NCBI GenBank assembly: GCA_018055865.1
Contig: JAGPGR010000117.1
Coordinates: forward strand, 1-6,256
DNA: 6,256 nucleotides
DNA from: Paludibacteraceae bacterium
Lineage (GTDB): Bacteria > Bacteroidota > Bacteroidia > Bacteroidales > Paludibacteraceae
Reading direction: 5' to 3'
Shown: piece by piece, positions 1 through 5,008 of the stretch
How the letters are laid out: every line of letters starts with the position of its first letter
Numbering within the stretch: the first letter of the stretch is position 1
Notes under the pieces: model-generated
The model's input: the letters and a program-made list of their open reading frames with translations, nothing else
Database searches by the model: none
Told to the model about the DNA's origin: nothing
Translations under genes and position numbers: made by a program

Positions 1-160
1 GTTTCTGATTTTAGAAACAACTGAGGCGAGTTTGGACGATTTAGCCGATCGAACGCCAATTTTTCGAGTGAAGCGGGCGCAGTCTTGAATTTTTTGCTTA
101 CTTTTTGTTTCAAGACAAAAAGTAAGTTGGGGTGTAAGGGGCGGAAGCCCCTGTTCCTGA
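1..160. repeat. Structured intergenic repeat-like element with nested hairpins
   Basis: This stretch carries several exact inverted repeats. GTTCT-type arms lie at 1-6/13-18. A perfect 12-bp stem is formed by 97-108 and 115-126 around a 6-base loop (109-114). A 5-bp GGGGC/GCCCC stem at 138-142/147-151 has a GGAA loop. The loop at 109-114 is also complementary to 84-89, and the match extends to 82-89 with 109-116, so a pseudoknot or an alternative hairpin is possible. One + strand frame is open from base 2 to a TGA at 86-88, so the left part could be the last 28 codons of an upstream gene; no start is visible. The block is more GC-rich than the AT-rich sequence that follows. It resembles multicopy intergenic elements I associate with Bacteroidota chromosomes, but copy number cannot be judged from one copy. 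Strand and exact ends are uncertain. Confidence 0.5.
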
Positions 161-268
161 AAAAACGTATATCTATCTGATTACCTGATACTATTGATTC
201 GTATTCTTCTGATTTATAGAATAATATGAACTTGCGAATGTTGAATACTTTATTTATCCGGTTCATTC
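161..268. other. AT-rich intergenic stretch, no gene seen
   Basis: This lies between the structured element and the promoter of the DUF1599 gene. No frame here looks coding on either strand. The only structure I see is a weak 6-bp inverted repeat (202-207 with 218-223, 10-base loop) that lacks a U-tract, so I do not call it a terminator. Confidence 0.5.
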
Positions 269-299
269 TTGTGTAATTATCAAAAAATTGTTAATTTTG
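269..299 (+). promoter_or_regulatory. Bacteroidota-type promoter for the DUF1599 gene
   Basis: TAATTTTG at 292-299 matches the Bacteroidota -7 consensus TAnnTTTG. TTG at 269-271 lies 20 bp upstream, where the -33 TTTG box is expected. Transcription would begin near 304-307, leaving a leader of about 20 nt before the ATG at 325. The promoter probably drives the DUF1599, BT_3928-like and tpiA genes together, because I see no promoter of equal quality inside that group. Confidence 0.55.
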
Positions 300-324
300 C
301 AGACCAAAAGCAAATCAACACCTT

Positions 325-867
325 ATGACAAAAACCGACCAGCAATATGACCATGTAACTGCAATTTGCCGGGACATTTTTGAAAAAAAACTGAAAGATT
401 ACGGAGCCTCGTGGCGTATTTTGCGTCAGACTTCAGTCACCGATCAGATATTTATCAAAGCCAACCGGATACGCTCCATCGAAACCAAAGGAGTGAATAA
501 AGTAGGAGAGGACATTCGCGGAGAGTTGATCGCTATTGTGAATTATGGCATCATAGGGCTTATCCAGCTGGAGCTGGGCGAAAGCACCTGCGATGACCTG
601 GAAGCTGACAAAGCACTTGAACTTTACAAAAAATATTCCCGGCAGGCCAAAAAACTGATGGCAGCCAAAAATCACGATTACGACGAAGCCTGGAGACTGA
701 TGCGGATTGAATCGTACACCGATCTGATTCTGATGAAAATAAACCGCACCAAGCAAATAGAAGACAATCAGGGTAAGACAATTATTTCCGAAGGCATTGA
801 TGCCAACTATTTCGATATGATAAATTACGCCGTGTTCGGATTGATCAAGATTGAATTTGGTGAATAA
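325..867 (+). CDS. DUF1599 family protein with two tandem domain copies
   Basis: The 180-residue soluble protein is an internal duplication. KDYGASWRILR (24-34) corresponds to HDYDEAWRLMR (117-127). SVTDQIFIKANRIRSIE (37-53) corresponds to SYTDLILMKINRTKQIE (130-146). The segment ending GLIQLELGE (78-86) corresponds to GLIKIEFGE (172-180). The offset is 93-94 residues throughout. There is no signal peptide or membrane segment, and predicted structure is mainly helical. The pattern fits DUF1599, a family I recall being linked to nucleotide modification; that link is not shown here and the molecular function is unknown. The ATG at 325 sits about 20 nt after the predicted transcription start, with A-rich sequence and no Shine-Dalgarno box, as is normal in this phylum. 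The next gene begins 20 bp after the stop, so they are likely cotranscribed. The same neighbour order (DUF1599, BT_3928-like, tpiA) is, as I recall, conserved in Bacteroides. Confidence 0.8.
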   Translation: MTKTDQQYDHVTAICRDIFEKKLKDYGASWRILRQTSVTDQIFIKANRIRSIETKGVNKVGEDIRGELIAIVNYGIIGLIQLELGESTCDDLEADKALELYKKYSRQAKKLMAAKNHDYDEAWRLMRIESYTDLILMKINRTKQIEDNQGKTIISEGIDANYFDMINYAVFGLIKIEFGE

Positions 868-887
868 CGGCACAAAATGAACAAAAT

Positions 888-2045
888 ATGAGCAGAGATA
901 ATCATCACAAATACATACACTCAACCACCCGTGTCGAATCGCCTTTCCAAAAGATGGCTGTTATTCTGCTGGAAATAATCCGGCTGATTTTAGCAGCAGT
1001 ATTTATCTTTTCAGGTTTTGTTAAAGCCATTGATCCGCTCGGTTCTACCTATAAATTTGAAGACTACCTGACAGCATTCGGCGGTTTTTTCAGCCAGCTG
1101 ACCTTTCTGGCATTTCCGGCAGCTATTGCCCTCTCTACCCTCGAACTGGTTATCGGATTGTGCTTTTTGCTCAAAGTGAAACTCAAAACCACCTCTTTGA
1201 TTGCACTGCTTTTTATGGCCATCATGCTACCGCTTACGCTCTACGTTGCGGTGATGAATCCGGTAACCGATTGCGGCTGCTTTGGCGATGCGCTCATTAT
1301 TTCCAACTGGGCAACTTTTTATAAAAATATTGTACTTACCGCATTCGTTTTCTTGCTGCTCATTTTCGGCGGAAAGCTTCGCACTCTTTTTCTGCCTGCC
1401 GTAGAGTGGATTATGTTGCTGGTGTTTGTTGTTGCTGGTGTTGGTTTGTCCGTTTTCAGCTACCGGAATTTACCCATGATTGATTTTCGTCCGTATAAAG
1501 TGGGCGTGAATATACCCGAAGCTATGAAAATTCCCGAAGGTATGCCGATGGATAAATATGACACAAAGCTCATTTACATGAAAGACGGTGTCAGTCAGGA
1601 ATTTACACTTGAGAATTATCCGAAGAATGACAGTACATGGACTTTCGTGGAGCAAAAATCTACTCTGATTCAAAAAGGATACGAACCTCCCATTCACAAT
1701 TTTACTCTGGTGGATTCAAACCGGAACGATATAACTGATGAAGTGCTTCACCACAGGGGCAAAGTACATTTACTCATCATGTACGACATCCAAAAAACTG
1801 CTGAAAAAGGAACCGCCAAAACAGAAGAACTGTACCGGCAGGCAAAAGCAAACGGCGAACTGTTTTATGCGCTCACAGCATCGCCCGATGAGGAAATTGC
1901 CGAATTTTCAAAACAGCACAACGTTACATATCCTTTTTGTAAAACTGATCCTATTACACTCAAAACGATAGTAAGGGCTAATCCGGGACTAATGACCATA
2001 GAAAACGGGGTGATAACCGGAAAATGGAACTGGAGAGATTTTTAG
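888..2045 (+). CDS. BT_3928-type DoxX/MauE-like membrane protein with thioredoxin-like tail
   Basis: The 385-residue protein has about five hydrophobic helices (roughly 25-45, 71-93, 101-121, 147-163, 172-190), followed by a soluble region 191-385. The motif FSGFVKAIDPLG (41-52) and a CGCFGD motif with C129 and C131 after the third helix are typical of the DoxX/MauE-like family; MauE-type proteins are thought to handle disulfide or redox chemistry. The tail has a thioredoxin-like pattern: strand HLLIMYD (294-300), helix, strand LFYALTAS (325-332), helix, then TYPFC (347-351) and an edge strand ending ITGKWN. The place where CxxC would be expected, after residue 300, has no cysteine, so the tail is probably not a classical oxidoreductase. 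The soluble part is probably periplasmic, but topology is inferred. ATG at 888 is used here; M23 (ATG at 954), directly before the first helix, is a credible alternative. The physiological role is unknown. Confidence 0.75.
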   Translation: MSRDNHHKYIHSTTRVESPFQKMAVILLEIIRLILAAVFIFSGFVKAIDPLGSTYKFEDYLTAFGGFFSQLTFLAFPAAIALSTLELVIGLCFLLKVKLKTTSLIALLFMAIMLPLTLYVAVMNPVTDCGCFGDALIISNWATFYKNIVLTAFVFLLLIFGGKLRTLFLPAVEWIMLLVFVVAGVGLSVFSYRNLPMIDFRPYKVGVNIPEAMKIPEGMPMDKYDTKLIYMKDGVSQEFTLENYPKNDSTWTFVEQKSTLIQKGYEPPIHNFTLVDSNRNDITDEVLHHRGKVHLLIMYDIQKTAEKGTAKTEELYRQAKANGELFYALTASPDEEIAEFSKQHNVTYPFCKTDPITLKTIVRANPGLMTIENGVITGKWNWRDF

Positions 2046-2111
2046 ACTCTCTAAACCTTCCCAACATGGAGACTTAAAAACATAATTCGTAAATAATAAC
2101 AATAACAAAAT

Positions 2112-2165
2112 CTTTTAAATCCCCGGAGATTATCCCGCAAGGCGGGAGGGGATTTAAGGGGACTT
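2112..2165 (+). repeat. Nested GC-rich palindromic repeat just upstream of tpiA
   Basis: A perfect 10-bp outer stem (2115-2124 TTAAATCCCC with 2148-2157 GGGGATTTAA) encloses a perfect 6-bp inner stem (2133-2138 TCCCGC with 2142-2147 GCGGGA, 3-base loop). An 8-base bulge (2125-2132) sits on the left side only. The outer stem can be extended to 2111-2114 with 2158-2161 by G-U pairs in + strand RNA. The right arm continues into GGGGACTTT, the same tail as the repeat at 4798-4818. The element ends about 14 bases before the tpiA ATG. It could act as an RNA processing or stability structure, as a translation modulator, or be a neutral intergenic repeat. Confidence 0.75.
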
Positions 2166-2179
2166 TAATAAAATTTTAT

Positions 2180-2935
2180 ATGAGAAAAAACATTGTAGCA
2201 GGAAACTGGAAAATGAACAAAACCCTGCAGGAAGGACTGGCACTTGCCACCGAGTTAAACAACGTATTGGCTGATGTAGCTCCGAATTGCGAAGTGGTGA
2301 TAGGTACTCCGTTCATTCACCTGGCAAGTGTAGCCGCTGCCGTTGATACATCTAAAGTTCATGTAGCAGCACAGAATTGTGCCGAAAAGGAATCGGGTGC
2401 ATTCACCGGCGAAGTGAGCGCAGCTATGGTAAAATCTACAGGTGCAGAATATGTCATTCTGGGTCACTCCGAACGTCGTGCCTACTACGGCGAAACGTAT
2501 GAAATCCTGAAAAACAAAGTGCTTTTGGCATTGAAAAACGAGTTGATACCAATCTTCTGTATCGGCGAATTGAAAGAAGAACGCGAAGCCAACCAGCAAA
2601 ATCAAGTGGTAAAAGCACAGTTGGAAGGTTCTGTATTCAATCTTTCGGAAGAAGATTTTTCAAAAATTGTATTGGCTTATGAACCGGTTTGGGCTATCGG
2701 AACAGGCCTTACGGCTTCACCCGCTCAAGCTCAGGAAATTCATGCTTTCATTCGCAGTCTCATAGCCGATAAATACGGAAAAGAAGTGGCCGAAAATACA
2801 TCCATCCTGTATGGTGGCAGCGCCAATCCGGGCAATGCAAAAGAACTTTTCTCAAATCCGGATGTAGATGGCGGTTTGATAGGAGGCGCTTCGTTGAAAG
2901 CACCCGATTTCAAAGCCATTATCGACGCATTTTAA
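2180..2935 (+). CDS. tpiA: Triosephosphate isomerase
   Basis: This cytoplasmic glycolytic and gluconeogenic enzyme interconverts dihydroxyacetone phosphate and glyceraldehyde 3-phosphate. The 251-residue length is typical of the bacterial enzyme. All hallmark residues are present: GNWKMN at 8-13 with N9 and substrate-binding K11; GHSERR at 95-100 with electrophile H96; [10 protein letters not shown] at 167-176, with catalytic base E168 and the flexible loop 6; and phosphate-binding YGGS (211-214) and GGLIGGASL (231-239). The ATG at 2180 gives the standard [13 protein letters not shown] start; the upstream bases are AT-rich with no Shine-Dalgarno box. A 134-bp gap separates it from the preceding gene, and I see no clear promoter there, so readthrough from the upstream pair is likely. 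A strong hairpin ends just before the start and an intrinsic terminator follows the stop. Confidence 0.98.
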   Translation: MRKNIVAGNWKMNKTLQEGLALATELNNVLADVAPNCEVVIGTPFIHLASVAAAVDTSKVHVAAQNCAEKESGAFTGEVSAAMVKSTGAEYVILGHSERRAYYGETYEILKNKVLLALKNELIPIFCIGELKEEREANQQNQVVKAQLEGSVFNLSEEDFSKIVLAYEPVWAIGTGLTASPAQAQEIHAFIRSLIADKYGKEVAENTSILYGGSANPGNAKELFSNPDVDGGLIGGASLKAPDFKAIIDAF

Positions 2936-2962
2936 TAAAAAATTGTTCAGAAAAAACATTTT

Positions 2963-2999
2963 AAGTCCTGCAATCTTTATGAATGCAGGATTTTTTAGT
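2963..2999 (+). terminator. Intrinsic terminator of tpiA
   Basis: TCCTGCA (2966-2972) pairs exactly with TGCAGGA (2984-2990). G-U and A-U pairs outside it (2963-2965 with 2991-2993) lengthen the stem to about 10 bp around an 11-base loop. Six T residues follow directly at 2991-2996. Position, 28 bases past the tpiA stop, fits a Rho-independent terminator for the first transcription unit. Confidence 0.8.
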
Positions 3000-3006
3000 A
3001 TTTTTG
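2976..3006 (+). promoter_or_regulatory. Promoter of the YciO-like gene, overlapping the tpiA terminator
   Basis: TATTTTTG at 2999-3006 is a full match to the Bacteroidota -7 box TAnnTTTG. TTTA at 2976-2979, 19 bp upstream, is a one-mismatch -33 box. The predicted start of transcription is near 3011-3014, giving a leader of about 18 nt before the GTG at 3031, much like the spacing at the DUF1599 gene. The -33 box falls in the loop of the tpiA terminator, so the two signals share the same DNA. Confidence 0.5.
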
Positions 3007-3030
3007 CACTTCTTTTTTGGAAAAATCAAC

Positions 3031-3636
3031 GTGGTAAAAATTTACGAAGAAAATCCCAATGCAATTAAAATCCGCCATGTGGTGGAAGTGTTGCGCAACA
3101 GGGGAGTGATCATCATTCCCACCGATACTGTGTATGCATTTGCCTGCGATATATTCAATGCAAGCGGCATAGAAGCCATATCCAAGCTCAAAAATAAGGA
3201 TGAACGCAAATCCAATCTGTCTTTTGTGTGTAGCGAAATGAGACAGGTGAGCGAATACGCCAAAATGGATGACACGGCATTCAAACTGATGAAAAAGAAT
3301 CTGCCCGGACCTTTTACATTTATTCTCCAGGGCAGCAACAGCCTGCCGAAACTTTTCAAAAACAGAAAAAACGTTGGAATTCGCATCCCTAAAAACAACA
3401 TTACGCTCGAAATTGTACGTGAATTGGGTAATCCTGTCATGACCAGTTCTATACTGATGGACAACAGAACCGAAGAATATTTTACCGATCCCGAGTTGAT
3501 TCACGAAATGTACGACAATCGGGTAGATCTGGTGATTGACGGAGGAATTGGAGGTATAATCCATTCAACCATAGTGGACTGTACGGGCGATGAACCCGAA
3601 ATAGTACGACAGGGCGCAGGAGAATTAGTATATTGA
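3031..3636 (+). CDS. YrdC/Sua5-domain protein, YciO subfamily
   Basis: The YrdC-domain superfamily includes the threonylcarbamoyl-AMP synthases that start t6A modification of tRNA. With the GTG start the protein is 201 residues. It has the nucleotide-binding PTDTVYAFACD segment (30-40), a Lys/Arg-rich stretch at 52-60, LSFVCSEMRQVSEYA (63-77), LPGPFTFIL (91-99), and a conserved VGIRIP segment. The FVCSEM/SEYAKMDD/PGPFTFIL pattern resembles YciO more than TsaC or Sua5. YciO function is less settled, and a separate t6A enzyme may exist elsewhere in the genome. An in-frame ATG at 2983 would add 16 residues, but it lies inside the terminator stem and upstream of the predicted promoter's -7 box, so I prefer GTG at 3031. 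The gene appears to be a single-gene unit. Confidence 0.85.
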   Translation: MVKIYEENPNAIKIRHVVEVLRNRGVIIIPTDTVYAFACDIFNASGIEAISKLKNKDERKSNLSFVCSEMRQVSEYAKMDDTAFKLMKKNLPGPFTFILQGSNSLPKLFKNRKNVGIRIPKNNITLEIVRELGNPVMTSSILMDNRTEEYFTDPELIHEMYDNRVDLVIDGGIGGIIHSTIVDCTGDEPEIVRQGAGELVY

Positions 3637-3758
3637 GTTTTGATTGCTTTCGGGAGCGTTTCTGAGATCACTTTTCTTGCCCCAACTTCCGGCTTTGAGC
3701 TCCGATTTTCGTGCTTCAAACGTCCCTCAATAAACTTCAAAAAAACTTTTCTGATTAT
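3637..3758. other. Intergenic stretch with mixed composition, possible repeat remnant
   Basis: This lies between the YciO-like gene and the rplM promoter. The part at about 3640-3730 is more GC-rich than usual gaps here and, read on the - strand, stays open through its whole length, with codons giving a segment like SELKAGSWGKKSDLRN. It has no convincing start, and the frame continues as a shadow over the preceding gene, so I do not call a CDS. The wording of the sequence feels like a recurring intergenic element of this phylum; I cannot show a second copy in the window. A CTTCAAA direct repeat is at 3714-3720 and 3735-3741. No good terminator hairpin is visible after the stop at 3636. Confidence 0.35.
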
Positions 3759-3789
3759 TTTGCCAATCAAAATAAAAGCAGTATTTTTG
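3759..3789 (+). promoter_or_regulatory. rplM-rpsI promoter, near-perfect Bacteroidota type
   Basis: TTTG at 3759-3762, then exactly 19 bp, then TATTTTTG at 3782-3789. This is the best match to TTTG-N19-TAnnTTTG in the window, as expected for a highly expressed ribosomal protein operon. Transcription should begin near 3793-3797. Confidence 0.7.
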
Positions 3790-3930
3790 CAGTCCGTTTA
3801 TTATCCCGGAAAATAGTCATTTTGCATACATGTTAAACGCCCTGTTATGTGCCGATTAGCCTCTCTCATAGAAGTGTGTTATGTACTGAAAAAGACTGTA
3901 TTATTAATAATAAAAACATACTAATAAAAA
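3790..3930 (+). promoter_or_regulatory. Long structured 5' leader of rplM, possible ribosomal protein leader
   Basis: About 135 nt separate the predicted transcription start from the rplM GTG, against about 20 nt for the other promoters seen here. Pairings I can find: CAGTC (3790-3794) with GACTG (3894-3898), which would enclose most of the leader if transcription starts early enough; TCCG (3793-3796) with CGGA (3807-3810), mutually exclusive with part of the first; and GCATA (3824-3828) with TGTGC (3848-3852). The 8-mer TGTTATGT occurs twice (3843-3850, 3877-3884). The last 30 bases are A/T only apart from two C residues, a usual initiation context in this phylum. I recall, without being able to check, that a uL13 leader motif has been described in Bacteroidia. 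Feedback control by uL13 is an inference. Confidence 0.5.
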
Positions 3931-4386
3931 GTGGATACGTTAAGTTATAAAACCATTTCTGCCAATAAAGCTACTGTGCAGAAAGAATGGGTGGTAGTTG
4001 ATGCTACCGATTTGGTGTTGGGACGTATGGGCTCCAAAGTTGCAAAACTTTTGCGCGGCAAGTACAAACCCAGTTTCACACCTCACGTAGATTGTGGTGA
4101 CAATGTAATCATAATCAACGCAGATAAAGTACGTTTGACCGGCGAGAAATGGACCGGACGCATTTATCTTCGTCATACAGGTTATCCGGGTGGTCAGAGA
4201 GAATATACTCCGGCCGATCTGATGGCAAAAAGTCCGGATCGCCTTATCCGTAAGGTGGTAAGAGGCATGTTGCCCAAAAATCGTCTTGGCGAAAAGATTA
4301 TCAACAATTTATATGTGTTTGCAGGTGCCGAACATAATATGCAAGCTCAGAAACCAAAACAAATTGATTTAAACTCACTTAAATAA
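3931..4386 (+). CDS. rplM: 50S ribosomal protein L13 (uL13)
   Basis: This is an early-assembling large-subunit protein that binds 23S rRNA. The 151-residue length is normal for the phylum. Recognisable segments: VDATDLVLGRMGSKVAKLLRGK at 23-44 (key residues D24, G31, R32, K37), the RHTGYPGG loop at 81-88, and the family signature VRGMLPKNRLG at 110-120. The start is GTG at 3931, giving MDTLSYKTISANK, the usual N-terminus of Bacteroidota L13; no in-frame ATG upstream would fit. It is the first gene of the rplM-rpsI pair, 5 bp before rpsI, and is preceded by a long leader that may allow autoregulation. Confidence 0.97.
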   Translation: MDTLSYKTISANKATVQKEWVVVDATDLVLGRMGSKVAKLLRGKYKPSFTPHVDCGDNVIIINADKVRLTGEKWTGRIYLRHTGYPGGQREYTPADLMAKSPDRLIRKVVRGMLPKNRLGEKIINNLYVFAGAEHNMQAQKPKQIDLNSLK

Positions 4387-4391
4387 CCGAT

Positions 4392-4778
4392 ATGGAAGTA
4401 ATACATGCATTAGGAAGAAGAAAAGCAGCAGTGGCCCGCGTTTTCGTAAGTGAAGGAAAAGGACAGATTATTATCAATAAGCGCGAACTTGCCAATTATT
4501 TTCCATCACCTTTGTTGCAATATATTGTCAAACAGCCGCTTAACAAATTAGGAGTGGTTGAAAAATACGATATTAAAGTTAATCTTGGAGGAGGAGGCTA
4601 CAACGGTCAGGCAGAAGCACTTCGTCTGGCAATTGCCCGTGCATTGGTAAAAATCAATCCCGATGACAAAAAGGCATTGAAATCCGAGGGTTTCATGACT
4701 CGTGACCAGCGCGAAGTGGAACGTAAAAAACCGGGTCAACCAAAAGCCCGCAAGAGATTCCAGTTCTCAAAACGTTAA
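4392..4778 (+). CDS. rpsI: 30S ribosomal protein S9 (uS9)
   Basis: This small-subunit head protein has a C-terminal tail that reaches toward the P-site tRNA. The 128-residue protein shows ALGRRKAAVARVFV (6-19), the signature GGGYNGQAEALRLAIARAL (67-85), and the basic tail KKPGQPKARKRFQFSKR (112-128), whose last residues K127-R128 are the conserved tRNA-contacting end. The ATG at 4392 lies 5 bp after the rplM stop, with CCGAT between them, so translational coupling is likely. Terminator-like repeat sequence begins within about 12-20 bases after the stop. Confidence 0.98.
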   Translation: MEVIHALGRRKAAVARVFVSEGKGQIIINKRELANYFPSPLLQYIVKQPLNKLGVVEKYDIKVNLGGGGYNGQAEALRLAIARALVKINPDDKKALKSEGFMTRDQREVERKKPGQPKARKRFQFSKR

Positions 4779-4788
4779 GAAAAACAAG

Positions 4789-4819
4789 CCCCCTAAATCC
4801 CCCGAAAGGGGGACTTTTT
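4789..4819 (+). terminator. GC-rich repeat acting as likely terminator after rpsI
   Basis: TCCCCC (4798-4803), a GAAA tetraloop (4804-4807) and GGGGGA (4808-4813) make a perfect 6-bp hairpin. Past a single bulged C (4814), AAA at 4795-4797 can pair with TTT at 4815-4817, and the T-run goes to 4819. This is a compact Rho-independent terminator shape. The left flank CCCCCTAA (4789-4796) and the GGGGGACTTT tail mark it as a member of the same repeat family as the one before tpiA. Whether it stops all or only part of the transcription into rpsB is not known. Confidence 0.65.
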
Positions 4820-4842
4820 GGGATATTTGCATAGTAAGGGAG

Positions 4843-4875
4843 TTTGTGAAAGCAAATAACCTTCATATAAGTTTA
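4843..4875 (+). promoter_or_regulatory. Possible rpsB promoter
   Basis: TTTG at 4843-4846, a 21-bp spacer, and TAAGTTTA at 4868-4875, which matches TAnnTTTG except the last base. It lies between the rpsI terminator and rpsB and would give a leader of about 130 nt. The match is imperfect and the sequence is AT-rich, so chance is a real alternative. Confidence 0.3.
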
Positions 4876-4906
4876 GTATCTAAATTTTTAAGATTTTGCA
4901 TTCATC

Positions 4907-4925
4907 AAAAGTCCTCTTAGGGGGA
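4907..4925 (-). repeat. Inverted partial copy of the GC-rich repeat
   Basis: AAAAGTC (4907-4913) is the exact reverse complement of GACTTTT (4812-4818), and TTAGGGGG (4917-4924) is the exact reverse complement of CCCCCTAA (4789-4796). The copy therefore has the same two ends as the element after rpsI but lacks its central hairpin and faces the other way. The pair encloses 4789-4924. Confidence 0.6.
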
Positions 4926-4953
4926 TATACAGGTGGCAAACTACTTAAAGATT

Positions 4954-4973
4954 GATTCTAAAAAATCAGAATT
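4954..4973 (+). other. Weak hairpin in the rpsB leader
   Basis: GATTCT (4954-4959) pairs with AGAATT (4968-4973), using one G-U pair, around an 8-base A-rich loop. It has no U-tract, so it is not a terminator. The sequence from here to the rpsB start is strongly A-rich, which is the usual initiation context in this phylum. Confidence 0.25.
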
Positions 4974-5008
4974 AAAAAAGAAAGTAAACAAAAAATTAAA
5001 AAACAAAC

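Noticed and set aside
202..223. Six-base inverted repeat as a terminator
   Set aside because: The stem is A/T-rich, the loop is 10 bases and there is no T-run.
877..891. Four-codon ATG...TGA overlapping the start of the membrane protein gene (ATGA)
   Set aside because: It could couple translation, but such a short frame in A-rich sequence is expected by chance.
433..924. Long minus-strand open frame opposite the DUF1599 gene
   Set aside because: It is a shadow of a gene with clear duplicated domains, has odd composition rich in F, C and H, and shows no family motif.
2034..2052. AGAGA/TCTCT hairpin spanning the stop of the membrane protein gene
   Set aside because: Only 5 bp, with no T-run after it; not enough for a terminator.
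2995..3564. Minus-strand open frame of 189 codons opposite the YciO-like gene
   Set aside because: It overlaps a recognised family gene for nearly its whole length, ends inside the promoter and terminator, and shows no known motif.
3501..3770. Minus-strand frame of 89 codons from the gap into the YciO-like gene
   Set aside because: About half is antisense to a conserved gene, and it covers the rplM -33 box. I keep only the gap portion as a possible repeat.
4702..4920. Plus-strand open frame starting inside rpsI and crossing the terminator
   Set aside because: It is out of frame with rpsI, includes the hairpin repeat and the candidate promoter, and has low-complexity, unrecognisable sequence.
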